This document shows positions 35,482 to 47,244 of a stretch of 64,000 nt of DNA, in pieces (the stretch's first letter is position 1; every line of letters begins with the position of its first letter). The translations under genes were made by a program, and so were the position numbers. The stretch is from Welwitschia mirabilis (taxonomy: Eukaryota; Gnetophyta; Gnetopsida; Welwitschiales), in the NCBI GenBank assembly GCA_051453625.1, contig JBOZIK010000001.1:263373591-263437590 (forward strand), written 5' to 3'. The notes below the pieces were generated by a model. It was not told the DNA's origin. It did not search any database and saw only the letters and a list, made by a program, of their open reading frames with translations.

Positions 35482-37449
35482 TAGCCCCTCACTTAGTCTT
35501 GTTAGTCTCTAATAAAGTAAGAAATTAACTATAAATTAACTAAGATAAATAGTAACTACAAAAATATGAATTATTTTATAAATATGATTATGTAAGACTA
35601 AATATCAAAAATTTATGGACTTGATGTATTACCTTGGCCTAGTGTTGACTGTACTATCATCCTATGTGTTGTCTAAATGATGATGAGGATGTTATGATTT
35701 AGAAATAAAACTACAAAATTTAATTACCTATGTAATATGGTCATTAGAAGACAAGAATCAAAGCTCTTATAAACCTACATTATCCCCTCACCTAAAATGT
35801 TTGACATATTGGAAAAATAGAAATTAAATGTCATATACAAAAATTGTCATAAGATATAATCATGATAACTAAGAAAAATAATGATGTGTATGTATCAATA
35901 AAATAGTAATAAGCCAAAATGATGTGTTTAAATCAATTAGTGGGTATAATACACAAGCGGTAAATATATAATCATAACATCACTTCCCTTATTCATGGTC
36001 TCTCAAATTCTTTAAACTACACCTACATGAAGATCTTATAACTGCTCTACTATGGAATGTTAAACAATAATCATGATGCATATCTAAAAAGTAATATGAA
36101 ATTATAATTGGACTAGAATATAATGTATATGTATCATAAATTCTTGAATTAACCCTCATAAATAAAATCTTTGCCCAAAAATATCAGATAAATATATCTT
36201 TCCCTTCACAGGTGAATTAATATGTCATGTATTATGATAATAAAAGAAGAAGTTGTTATTATTTTGGTTGTCATCTAAATGAAAGATATAGTATGAGGAT
36301 TAGAAAATAAAGATTTGTAAAATTAGCAAAGTCTAGGTAGAGTTAGGTATTCAATAAGATCAACTGTAAGGCCACAAAAAGTTCTCATGAAGTTTAAAAA
36401 ATGGATAAAAGCCAAGAACCATCATCAAAAGGATTATGATAAAGTGGAAAGAACTCAAAATAAGAGACAATGATATTAATAAAGGACAATGATAATGTAG
36501 CAAGTAGAGAAGCAATACTAAGGAAAAATCCTCAAATGTGCCCAAATTAAAAAGCATTCAAGATTAGCAAGTGGACATGTCAAAGTTAAAAAAAAGGAAA
36601 AACATATTACCATGAATTAAAGGATTATCATCTATCAAAGTGATTAAAAAAGATCAATCCCCATAAATAAAAACTACAAGTGAAAATAAAATGATAACAA
36701 AAAAAATTATTAAATGATTAAGTCCTAAACATTATGAAAAAAAAGTATGAAAATAAATTTGAAATACCAAATAATACAATTAGGGAGAAAATGTGAAAAA
36801 AAACTAAGAACATGAAGAAGATTGTGTACCTACCCTAAATTCTAACCTATTAAAGTCCCTTGGTAAAAATCATAAAATTACTTAATTAATATTCTATGAT
36901 ATAATGTAAAAACTTTATAAAGTACTATTTAATTAGGTAGTGATTATGATAATACTAAGTATTTCTAATGTTTTGACTCAATGAATGATAACATTAAAAG
37001 CTACTAAAAAATGGACTTACCTATTTCCACCTCAAAAACACACTAAAACCTTAAAAAGCTAAATGATCATGTGGGAGTGCTATATGCACAATGAGTATAG
37101 AAAAGAAGTAATACCTCTAATAACGCTAGGAACATTACTAATCTTATAGCTTTAAAGTGATTATTTTTTCATGATGAAGGAAGTAAAACCATAATTAGAG
37201 TAGTAAGGGCCTAGGAAGCATGGACAACTGATCCCCTATTAGAGTTCTCACACCTACTAACATTGCTAAAAGTCTCTCTCAAGCAAAATTTACCCTCCTA
37301 TGGTAGGACATCATGGTAACCATGTTTTTACCTTAGATATAAAAGATCAAGGTCATGATTTATTTCTTTTCTTTTTCTTCTTCTTCTTTTTCTTTTTTAA
37401 CTTTTTTGTGTAGTAAGTAAAGCCTACATGACTAACTACTCTTAAGGAC
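35482..37449 (-). mobile_element. 3' interior of the element owning LTR A, with polypurine tract
   Basis: TAGCCCCTCACTTA (35,482-35,495), read on the minus strand as TAAGTGAGGGGCTA, is a good polypurine tract directly before the LTR start, so LTR A is a 3' LTR. The following 1.9 kb is noncoding and similar in reverse complement to 17.6-18.2 kb. A minus-strand ORF (36,360-36,557) reads NLGTFEDFSLVLLL and sits on the TTTGGGCACATTTGAGG segment, the counterpart of a conserved motif in Athila 3' regions, so it is probably not a gene. A pure pyrimidine run occupies 37,364-37,399. The block ends against truncated LTR D. Confidence 0.6.
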
Positions 37450-38155
37450 AAGGGTGAAGTAATGAGATGAGAAATAAGGGATAACATACTTAAAAAACTA
37501 AAGACTTAAACCATTAGAAGAGAATACAAGAACCAAGAAGGAAAAGCGTATTTATAGTTTTGCATTTAGGGTTCTAGAAATAAAACCCTAGAGGTAGAAA
37601 ATAAAACCCTAACAATTCACATGAGACACTTAAACCCATTTATAAAGATATTTATTCCTGAATATGCAAAAATAGTCGGTGTCTTACCTACTATTGGGAC
37701 GACATGGAGGATGTTATCATATGATACATGTTTCCATGCCCTAAGTCCTGCAAGTTCTATCCATGTTAGCAGTGTCATCATCCTGACTGTTGTGAGGATG
37801 ACATAGTAGACATCACCATGTACCATATGTATTCATATACTACTGTTATCTCCATAACTTCTATCCATATTACTAGTGTTGTTGTCCTACCTGTTATGAG
37901 GACAACATAGGGGATGACGATCTTCCTTTTCTTCAAATAAAAGGTAAATTAGTCTTTTGCATTATGAAGTCTTTCTTCCAAATATGTAATATCAGAAAAG
38001 GCCTAAGAAACTATCAAAAATGCTAAGGATCACATTTTTTATTGATCATCCTATCAAATCTCCATAGTTATCAGTATTACATCAAAACCTATATGAATGT
38101 AGTACAAAAGTACTCAAAATACAACATCAAATTCCTACAAATTTGCATTGCAATA
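37450..38155 (-). repeat. LTR D, truncated
   Basis: Colinear with the right-hand half of LTR C. It has three tandem units with palindromes at about 37,672, 37,775 and 37,878, a TATTTATAGTTTTGCA block at 37,549 and the terminus CATTGCAATA at 38,155. About 0.7 kb of the LTR's other half is missing at the left. Confidence 0.7.
37672..37925. repeat. Tandem palindromic modules in LTR D
   Basis: Two and a half units of about 103 bp. The clearest palindrome is TCATCCT (37,778-37,784) and AGGATGA (37,795-37,801) with a 10-nt loop. Neighbouring units vary the arms together (for example TTGTCCT with AGGACAA at about 37,877-37,906). Confidence 0.75.
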
Positions 38156-39391
38156 CTAGTAATGATAATTTTATAAAGTATTACATAATTTAAGTTAATG
38201 ATATTCAAGTAATAGCATGATGTTCATCAAAGGAATTGACTAAGGAAGAATTTAGATAATGACAGGAGTAAAGTCCTCCTCATTAAGGGGGGCTTCCAAG
38301 AGAAGTACTTTTATCATGTTCAAGGTTTGATCAGTAGGTGATTCATAGATTTTTAACTTAGTTTATTAACTTTCTAAGTTTTCCTAACATTTAGATCAAA
38401 AATTTTAATTGATCTATTAGAATGTACTTTTTTTAAAAGATAAGGGCCTAATCATTTAGAAGTTAACTTCTTATGTAAAAGATGCACTTCGGTATTATAC
38501 AAAAGAACTATTTGACCTAACTCAAATGCCTTATGAATTAAATTCTTATCATATTTGAACTTGACTTAGGATTTATGAATAAGTTAATAATGTATAGCAT
38601 GAGTACATTTTTCATCTAAGTGATTAAGTTTGACTAATTAAGTCTTAATATTCTAATCAAGTCTTAATATTTTCATCAAGGTTCATAATATTAAGTTGAT
38701 AAGTAAAATGATAAGAGTTATAAAAAACATCAATTAGCAAGACATAAACTTTTCTTACATAAGTTTATAAGATAAAATACTAATAGAATTTTAACAAGTA
38801 GCACAATAAGCCCAAAAAATATCATTGAGTTTAGAATCCCAAGTTTTATTATTAATAGAAACAAGTTTTTAAAGCATTTTGTTAATTTCCCTATTTGCAT
38901 ATTCAACTTAGCCATTAGATTAAGTTGATAACTGTAAGTAATTTGATGTTTAAATTCAATGAATAAGAGACATTTCTGAAAAATATAACTAATGAAATAA
39001 CTTTATTGGTTACTAACCATAATCCAAAGTAAATTAAGGTGTTAAAAATATAAGTTCAGACAAGATTACAAACAATTTAGACATTATTTGTGATAGTAGG
39101 AATAGCTTTAGCCCACTTAATAACATAATTAATAGTAACTAAGATAAAATTTTTCTTATGAGAAGGTGGTTTAATACATCCTATAAATTTAATTCTTTAA
39201 CAATCAAAAGATTTACATTTAAGGATAAGTTTAAGGAGAATATTTTAAAAGGAAGTTAGACCACCATAACATTGATAAGTATTATACCTTCTAGTAAAGT
39301 TAAAGGAATATTCATAGAGGATAAGTCAATAGAAACTAGAGTAAAGAATTTTGTTGTATTATTTTATCTACTAAATTCCCCACATACTCCA
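38156..39391 (-). pseudogene. Integrase and post-integrase remnant (orphan fragment)
   Basis: Minus strand. About 39,000-39,391 gives HNMEYVGNLVDKIIQQ, CQCYGGL and IKFIGCIKPPSHKKNFILV, the zinc-binding end and core start of integrase. An ORF at 38,730-38,915 (LMAKLNMQIGKLTKCFKN) covers the segment after the third catalytic residue. About 38,470-38,560 reads KAFELGQIVLLYNTEVHLLH, the post-integrase motif. It parallels 32,560-33,500 of E2+. It is flanked by LTR D on its 3' side and is cut at 39,391 by LTR C, and the missing N-terminal part was not found beyond 47,245. It would have mediated DNA integration. Dead. Confidence 0.75.
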
Positions 39392-40771
39392 TGTTGTAAT
39401 GATAATTTATGCAATCTTGAAGTCCTTTAGATAAAAATGTAAATCATATAACTTGCAGTAACACACACTAGTATAGATGGGATTTCACCTGAAGGTCATA
39501 ACCCAATGAAGGCACTAGGATTAAAGATAGAGAATTGACTTTCCAAAGTATTTTTAGTGCTTTTTGTATTATAAAAACTAGAATAAAATAAACAAATAAA
39601 TGCAATGCAAGATTGAATGAATAGAAAATGCAGCGAATGGAAATGGAAATGAATCCTACTTAGATCCTAATCTTTCTATCACAAAGACTGCTTTCTCTAT
39701 AACTTATATCAATTAAGAAGATCATCCACTAGTTCTTAACCAATATAAACTATGAAATCCATCCAAGTAAGAATATGCAATATGTGATATGAAATGAAAT
39801 GGAAATGTAATGCAAATCTACTCCTACTGACCAAGGTCAACCTTAACAAAGGTTACTCTTATGATCTAAATATATCGTAGATCTATCATGTAACTATGAC
39901 CAAATTAAATCATAAGGGATGTTTACAACATTAGAATAAAAAAGAAAAAATTCTATTAACTTAAAGATTATTCAGAACATACATTCATTTACAATCAGAA
40001 CAATAGAACTTCAATGGAAGAGACTCAACCTAACACTAAGGAGACTCCTTTTAGTAGCCCTAGATGAACCTCTTATCCTTCAATCCTCTGTCACAATTAT
40101 CAAGTACAAAATATCAAGTAGAAATGAAGGAGGGGAAGGGTAGTTATAGTTTTTACTTAAGGAATTAGAGGAAAAATCCTAAAGCAAAGGAAACAAAAAA
40201 CCTAACAATTCACATGGGTTGTTTGACCCCATTTACAATGATATTTCTTCTAAATATGTAAAAATAGTTGTTGTCCCAACTGTCATGGGGATGACCAAAG
40301 GGACAACCGCATGTGTTTCCTGCCTCCATGTGCCCTATGTTATGCTGTCAGCCCTGTGGGTTATTTTCTCATTTTACTAGTTTCATCATCCTGCCTGTCG
40401 TGTGGACGACATAGGGGATTATGCCATGTTACATGTCTTCATGTACTCCATGTGCTACTGTCAGCCCCATAGCCTTAGTCCATATCATCAGTGTCATCGT
40501 CTTGTTTATCGTGAGGATGATAAAGGGGACAATAGTCTTTCTTTTCTCCACTCTTCAAGGTAAGTCAGTCTTTTGCATCATAAGATCCTCATTCCAAATA
40601 TGCAGTAGTAGAATAAGCCTAAGAAACTACTTAAAAATGTTAAGGATCACATGTTTTACTAATCATCCTATCAGATTTTCACAGTCATTAGTATTGCATC
40701 AAAACCTGTATGAATGTCCTGCAAAAGTACTCAAAATACACCATCAAATTCCTACAAATTGGGATCACAAC
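39392..40771 (-). repeat. LTR C (3' LTR of E2-)
   Basis: About 1.38 kb. Left end TGTTGTAATG is the reversed CATTACAACA terminus. The right end reads GGGATCACAA before a C6 run. Compared with the other LTRs it retains more G and C and more CpG in its central repeats, so it may be a younger or less decayed copy. Confidence 0.8.
40262..40545. repeat. Tandem palindromic modules in LTR C
   Basis: Three units of about 115-120 bp beginning near 40,262, 40,382 and 40,496. Each carries paired arms of the GTCATCC/GTTGTCC type with a central CTGTCRTGNGGA, for example CATCCTGCCTGTCGTGTGG at 40,386-40,404. Confidence 0.72.
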
Positions 40772-40786
40772 CCCCCATCATGGTAG
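40772..40786 (-). promoter_or_regulatory. Polypurine tract of E2-
   Basis: Read on the minus strand, a CATGATGGGGGG run lies directly before the LTR start, as needed to prime plus-strand DNA synthesis. Confidence 0.7.
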
Positions 40787-41480
40787 AGGTTAAGGATGTT
40801 AGGCTTTTTCCATGAGGCTCATTTCACTCATAATCACCAATCCTATGGAGAAGCAACTTTCATTGGTTACAGTTATAATGCTAAGGTGTTTTTATGGTAA
40901 TAAAGTAATTCATAATGTTAGAATATCAAGGATTAAGATGAGTAGAGGAGATGACATATAGTTATTTCTTAGCAAAGCATTATTCATCAAGAAAGAATTG
41001 ATTAATTGGAAATTCATCAAGATAATAAGAAAATTGAGATAGTTGATCTGCTAGCCTATTATGTTTCCTAGCTTTATCAATAATAGTAAGAGTAAATACT
41101 TGCATGAGAAGGATACACCTAATAATTCTATCACTAGAATATTTCTTAGTTATAATGTAATGTATAGCTGCATGATTCATGTAAAAATTGATATGAAAGC
41201 CAAAATGATAGGTCTAAGATAATCAAGATAAAATATGATCAAAAAAATTTCTTTTTTAGTGGTAGTATAGTTGATATAATCCTTAGACAAATTTTTGCTA
41301 AGTTATGATATAACTTTAAAACCTTTCTTGTATTTTTTGCCTGTAACCCCATCCATAGCAATGTTACTAGCATTGCACATAGGTTCAAAATCCTTAGTTC
41401 AATTGGGTCCTATTATAATATATTTAAAATATATTTTAGGTACTATTATAATAGATTCAAAAGAGATTTTATCCTTAAGT
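40787..41480 (-). pseudogene. RNase H and integrase stub of E2-
   Basis: The minus ORF at 40,980-41,180 reads MNHAAIHYIITKKYSSDRII, VFTLTIIDKARKHNRLADQL and FPINQFFLDE, matching the C-terminal RNase H region of gypsy elements (DHAA--Y---KK, F---I-DK-G--N--AD-LS). Before it, around 41,290-41,400, FEPMCNASNIAM replaces the CDAS active-site motif with CNAS, again an Asp-to-Asn change. Below 40,980 a segment like SFSIGLVIMSEMS corresponds to the integrase N-terminus, then stops. Confidence 0.78.
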
Positions 41481-42340
41481 GTTTTAAAAGCAAGTTGACA
41501 TGAGTTATTCCAATCAAACTTAGATTCTTTTTCAAGTGATAAGTAAAGGGACTTACAAATATTAGCATAGTCTTAGATAAAATGCTGATAAAAACTAGCA
41601 TAACCAAAGAAAGATATAACTTGTTTAACATTAGTTAAAGGGTTAAGGTTTTGAATAATACCAACTTTTTCAAGATTTATTCTAATTCCTTTACTAGAAA
41701 TTTATTAATAAAAAACAATCACATTCTTAACGAGAAAGAAACTTTTTTTCCAAATAAAGTGTAACTTTTTTTCCAAATAAAGTGTAGGCCACTTTATATA
41801 CATTTATATAAGATTTTCTCCAACCTTTTAATTATTTAATTAAAATTTTAATCAAGGATTGAGAAGTCATACATAAAAATCTCAATGGATTCCTCTATCA
41901 TATTAGAGAATATTCCCATCATTACATGTTGAAAAGTTCTAGGGGAATTATAAAGTTCAAAATACATTCTTCTAAAGGTAAAGTTTCTAAAAGGGAAAGT
42001 AATTATTGTCTTTACTTGATCCTTCTTAGCTATGAAAACTTGATTATAATCACTATACCCATTCAAAAATTGTATAGACATGTCCTTGGATTCTATTAAA
42101 TACTTGATCTAGAAAGGATAAAGAATAATGATTCTTCTTAGTGATCTCATTATTTTTTCTAAAGTTAATACACATCCTTCAATTTTCATTATTCTTTGGT
42201 ACTATTATAAAGGGATTAACCCACTCATTATCATATATAGCATAGATAATCCTAGCATTCATAAGTTTAATAATTTCATTCTTAACTACTTGCTTAAGGG
42301 CTAGGTTAAGTCTTCGTTAGGGTTTCCTAACTAGTATAGC
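41481..42340 (-). pseudogene. Reverse transcriptase remnant of E2-
   Basis: Read right to left: RRLNLALKQVVKNEIIKLMN (about 42,320), ARIIYAIYDNEWVNPFIIVP, RMCINFRKNNEITKKNHYSL, FLDQVF, then the ORF at 41,848-42,081 with YSDYNQVFIAKKDQVKTIIT, FRRMYFELYNSPRTFQ and IEIFMYDFSI. The connection domain follows as FGYASFYQHFI at about 41,600. The catalytic aspartate pair reads MYDF, the first Asp being TAT (Tyr) at 41,869-41,871, so polymerase activity is lost. A 23-bp exact tandem duplication at 41,740-41,785 shifts the frame. Confidence 0.85.
41740..41785. repeat. Exact 23-bp tandem duplication
   Basis: Units 41,740-41,762 and 41,763-41,785 are identical. Each contains CTTTTTTTCCAAATAAAG. Perfect identity in otherwise decayed sequence marks it as recent. 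Confidence 0.85.
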
Positions 42341-43260
42341 ATTATCTTCAAGGTAGATTTTATGTTGAACTATTAAAAAGGAATGGCAACTAAGTCTTTG
42401 TTGGCCCAATTGAAATAATTTTCCTTAGAAGTTAAAAGTGAGACTAAGTTAGATTCTTATGGAGGGGTAAGAAGTTCACTTATCACCAAAGATTTCTTAA
42501 GATTGTTGGATACAAAGATGTATTTCAGAACTTTGGGTAATTTTTTTAGTTATAAGTTATGATCATTATTTACTATTGTTGAACTTCCATTAGTAACTAT
42601 CATCTAGATGACAATTATGGATAATGATCATTATCAAATATATTCTTAGTTAATCCCACATGTTGGACTTCTTTCAATTTAAAACTTTCTCATCCTCATG
42701 ATTAACATAATTTATTTTAGTTGGATTATCATATAAATTTGGATCATGGAATATTATCAATCTCTCTTTAAATGGGAGATGTTGTAAGAATAAAGTTGAC
42801 TTAATTGTTTCTTTTAAGTTCCATTCATCTCCTATATCTTTTTTAGTAGCACTACAAATTTTAATAGTAAACTTTTTATTATCTATATGACATTCCATCA
42901 TTTAAGTTCATGCATTAATGATATAGTGGATATTTATACAAAAGGATCTTCCTAAGAGTAGTAGATAACCCCTATCATGTTCTACTTTAATAATAATCAC
43001 ATCTATGAAGTAGAAGACTTTTTCTATTTAAATTACTAAGTTTTTAATAATCCCTAAGGATTTTTTAATCAAAGCATTAGCTAACTCTAAGATTATTCAT
43101 ATAAGTTAAATTCTATTTTCCAATCCAAGTCTTTTGCATATGTAAAGAGGCATGATGTTTATACTTGCTTCTATATCTAGCAAGGATTTTTAATTCTCTT
43201 GTTTCCTTTAAAAATAACACTAACTGCTACTACCTTAGGATCCTTGAATTTAGAACACTT
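42341..43260 (-). pseudogene. Protease and linker remnant of E2-
   Basis: The ORF at 42,674-42,901 reads MMECHIDNKKFTIKICSATK and NLKETIKSTLFLQHLPFKER, the same C-terminal protease region as at 30.5 kb and 16.6 kb. Protease motifs proper lie between 42,900 and 43,250 with several stops. The linker toward RT occupies 42,341-42,670. Confidence 0.65.
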
Positions 43261-44920
43261 TTTCATGACTGAGTTGGAGATAGATTGTGCAAGGAAAACA
43301 TTATTAGGAATAGTATGTTTTTGTTTTCTTCTAATCAGGTCTTTCTATAACTTAGCATACTTAGAATTTTCTTGTATGAGTCTCCAAAAGAGTAATTTGA
43401 TGCTCAAATCATGCATTAAGGCTTTTAAGTATCTATCAAAGGTATAATTTTTAGTTATCTATCAAGCTACAAGTAATTAGTTTATTTTCCTGTGAAGAAA
43501 TTCTTATGGTAGGCTTATATTGAAAAGTTAAATTAAAGTTATGGGTTTGTAATGTTTTTACATTATCCTATTACTTGTCATTTTTATCATTTTAGGAAGG
43601 TTAATCTTTATGAATAGGTGGTGTTGTATTATTTTGACTTGTAATTACTATTTTCTAATCTTTTTTTAACTTCATTCAAATTTGGTAAAGGTTGAAATGC
43701 AAGAGATCCTTGTGATCATTAATTAGCCAACATTATTTGTTGAAGTATGCTAACTAAACTTTTAATGTTTTTACTTTGGTTTTCAATGATTGTATTATTT
43801 CTTTCTTGCTTTTATTTAACTCCTATATTGAGTCTCTAAGTAAATCACTCTGACTTTGTTAAAAATTGGAGGTACTTGGTTAAAAGTTGGAGTTACTTTG
43901 ATGAAAATTTGAATCCTTAAATAAATTCCCAAAAGGTTGATAATTTTATTATTGACATATTCTTTATTGATATTTTGATTAATTTTTAAAATTATAAGGC
44001 CTTTTATTAAATGGAAATACTTCCTTAAACATCCTCTCTATATGTGTTAGCAATAAGGAGCATTTTCTTTATTAAATGAGAGTTGTCTTTATATAATTCA
44101 CATGTTAAAATCTTATTTTTTTTTGTTTGTTACCTTTGCCTTAAATATCATTTTAGTGTTTTTTTTTAAGTAGTAGTGAAATCCTTAGTGATATTAATTG
44201 TAAATAATTTTTCTTCTTGTTTATCATGTTTTACTTCTTTTAAGTCTTTTATGACTTGACCTACAATTCAATTTTCTCTAGAAGTTGGTTTTGGTCAAGT
44301 TTAACTTATTTAAAGTTAATTTCATCATGTTTCCATCATAAGAAAAATCTATAAATTATTTTATTTAACTATTTAATAGACTATAAAAATAATCTATCAA
44401 TTCTTCATTAGAAAATTCATCAACACAGTTAGAATGAATAGCTATGATAAATTGTTCATAATTTATAGCATAATATTCATGGGGCTATTTTTGAAAGTTG
44501 GTAACCTATTTTCTTCTCTTTTACATGGTACTTTCACTTATAAACCTCTTAATAAAAGCTTTTTACACTTGATTCCATGACTTAAGACTCTTATGTAAAA
44601 TGGTTCTAGGCTAAAGTTTAATTTTTTCTTTAAGTATGATAAGAAAAATAACCATATAAGTTTGATTACTAATTTCTTTCTTCACATTACCTTAGGAAAG
44701 CATAAGTTGTTCTATGTTGGAGAGATGTTGAAATTAGTCCTCTTCAAGCTCTTCTAAAAATATTGGGTATGTACTTAAGTTGCTAAGTTTGACATCATTA
44801 CTAAGAGGTAAGTTTTTGAATTTCATGTTTTCTATTAGCTATCAAATCTCTAAGCATATCATATGCATTTGAAGTAGACGTCTCTAACATGATTAATATC
44901 CTAGATGAAGTGATTTGTTT
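43261..44920 (-). pseudogene. gag remnant of E2-
   Basis: Best part at 44,350-44,590, giving VKAFIKRFISEST-type text, VTNFQK, YEQFIIAIHSNCVDEFSNEE and LIDYFYSLLNS, the capsid segment also seen at 29.2-29.4 kb. The downstream part (43,500-44,300) corresponds to the Asn/Gln-rich linker. Multiple stops and frameshifts. It would have formed the virus-like particle. Confidence 0.62.
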
Positions 44921-45944
44921 TTTTCTTTTACATTGAATTTCATGTAGACGAAGAAGAAATTAAATGATTTATTTCTATTCTATTATTTTCATAATCTTCT
45001 TTTAAAAAATATACTTTTGAAATAACAAGAGTAGAAAAATTTTCTTCTTTACATCTTATAATTTATATATCTATTTCTCAATTAATATTTTCTCCCTTTC
45101 ATATTTATTATTTTTACTAGAATGCATCATATCCTCACATACTTACAAAATGCATAATGATCATCAACCTATATGTCAACTAAATGATACTAGAGATAAC
45201 TAACAGATATATTTTGTGGATAATATAAAAATAAAACTATGGAAAGGAAAATAGAAACATAGATACTCATAATCAATCACTTAGTAATCTAGATAATGGA
45301 GGGGATAACATTGTCTAGATGACAAAGAGCATGATAGGGATTATTAACTTTATAGAAAAGTAGAAACATTTTCTTCTTCAATTCTTATAAATTATATATC
45401 TAGTATGTATGTACTTATATTTTTCTTGTATTTGAATAATCCTTATATAATGTTTTTCTTAATTAATCTCTACTCCCTCTGATAATTTGTCTTTCTATCA
45501 TAATGCATTATGTTCCTACATACTCAAAAAATGAATAATGATCAACATCTTATACATCATCTGGATGATACTAAAGACAACCAATAGATATATTTTGTAG
45601 AAATTAGAAAAACAAAACTATTAAAAATAAAATAGAAATAGAGATATGCATATTCATCCACTTAGTCATCTAGACAATGGAGGGGATAATGTCAACTTTA
45701 TTAAGCCACTAAAAAAAAAAAACTTACTGGAAAAAAAAACACTAATCATAGACCATAGTCCATAACATTGTATAAATGAAAAGGATCATAGTAGGGCTTA
45801 TTAACTCTATAGAAAAAAAATATAGAAATAAACCTATGGAAATGAAAAATAAAAAAAATATAGCAGTACTTCAAATAAATAATCTAAATTAAAATCCATC
45901 ATACTTATCTGCTATAGTAATAATCCTCCAACTCCTTATGGCTT
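44921..45944 (-). repeat. 5' leader of E2- with a tandem duplication of about 330-380 bp
   Basis: Text at about 45,030-45,345 recurs at about 45,360-45,835. Matching blocks include AATTTATATATCTA, CATACTTACAAAATG against CATACTCAAAAAATG, ATAGATATATTTTGTGGA-type text, and AATGGAGGGGATAA (45,296 and 45,678). The second unit has about 50 bp extra. Both contain GTCATCTAGA-type palindromic modules. Confidence 0.7.
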
Positions 45945-45962
45945 TTTCCAGTAATGGCATTA
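45945..45962 (-). promoter_or_regulatory. Primer binding site of E2- (tRNA-Asp type)
   Basis: TTTCCAGTAATGGCATTA shares 10 of 18 bases with TCCCCGGCAACGGCGCCA, and all eight differences are C-to-T or G-to-A. Three A's separate it from LTR B. Confidence 0.65.
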
Positions 45963-45965
45963 AAA

Positions 45966-47244
45966 TGTTTTGGTGTGAACATATGAAATTCTTAAGTCCT
46001 TAATCAAATCTTGTAAATCATAAATTATTGCATGAACCACACACTAATATAGATAACAATTAACTCAAATCTTGTGATCTATTGAAGGCACTAGGCTAAA
46101 AGTTAAAGAATCCATTTTAGTTAAGTATTTTTTGTCTTTTTTTGTTAAGTAAATGAAAATAAGAAATAATATAGAAATACAATACAAGATAAATGATAAT
46201 TTAATGATTATAAATGAGATGTAAATAAAATAATTCTAAGTAATGAATCTATTCAACTACCAATATTTTTATCCCTAAGATCAACCTATATAACTTAGAT
46301 CAATTAAGAAAAATTTTTACTTAACCCTAACTAACATAATCTATAAAGCAAATGGAATAAAATATAGATAAATGTAACTATTTTAACTATAAAAATGTAA
46401 GATGAAATGAAATAAAAACACTTAAACTAATAATATCAACTTATCAAAGGTCACCCTTATGATCTAGATTAACTATGAAACTATCATAGACTCATATCCA
46501 ATATAAACCATAAGGGAGATGCACATTATATAAGTAAAGTAATATTTTATTAATCATGAATCAAAATCCACTAATAAATGAATAACACCTCAATGAAGGA
46601 TACACAACCCAACATCAATGAAAACTTCTCTTTATAGCATAGGATGGATCTCTTGCTCTTCGATATCCTACCATAAGACATTTTGGTATAAAAGTTGAAT
46701 TTGGGAGTCAGGGTAGGGGATATGTATAGTTCTACATGGAGGATTTTGAAACAAAAACTCTAGACATTAGAAATGGAACCCTAGTATCTCAAAATGGAAG
46801 CATGATTTCATGAGAAAGATAATTCATTTATTCCTATGAAATATATATCATTCTTACTGTAATCTAGATGATTATAGACAAAAATGAACTACAACAAGAT
46901 ATGACTTACTAGTTTTTAGCCCTAGTTTAGGTAAGCATCTTTGTTAGCTTAAAATGTACTATTGTCAATTGCCTTTTAATAAGACAACAATGTGAATGAC
47001 ATCCTCCTGTATTCTTAAGTTAATATAAATTAGCCTTCTAGATCATTGGGCTCCTCCTCAGAATGACAAGCATTGGAATTTTCCAAAAATGCCTTTAAAT
47101 ATACTAAGAATTTTACATTTCTATGATCATTTCATTTGTTTATGGGTTTTTCATAATCATCAAAACTCTACTAAAACTTGTCTAAATGTCTTGAAAAAGT
47201 ACTCAAAATACCCCATCAAATACACATAATTTGAAATTGCAATA
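45966..47244 (-). repeat. LTR B (5' LTR of E2-)
   Basis: About 1.28 kb, colinear with LTR C and LTR A. Starts TGTTTTGGTG and ends AATTGCAATA. The CpG-bearing palindromic units of LTR C are much eroded here (about 46,850-47,000). Confidence 0.8.

Larger units (their letters stand above)
39392..47244 (-). mobile_element. Near-complete Athila-like element E2- lacking integrase
   Basis: LTR C (3') and LTR B (5') enclose, read right to left, PBS, leader, gag, protease, RT, RNase H and a stub of the integrase N-terminus. About 1 kb of integrase core is deleted, the frame passing from a segment like SIGLVIMSEM directly to the polypurine tract. Outer flanks are CTCCA (left) and GCCTA (right), a poor match, so the insertion site is uncertain or altered. 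Confidence 0.82.

Noticed and set aside
36360-36557. 65-codon minus ORF with a hydrophobic run, possibly an envelope-like protein
   Set aside because: It coincides with the conserved noncoding 3' region of Athila-like elements, and the copy at 17.7 kb is not open.
37617-37826. Paired ORFs on both strands (69 and 61 codons)
   Set aside because: They lie on the palindromic tandem modules of LTR D, which read open in both directions.
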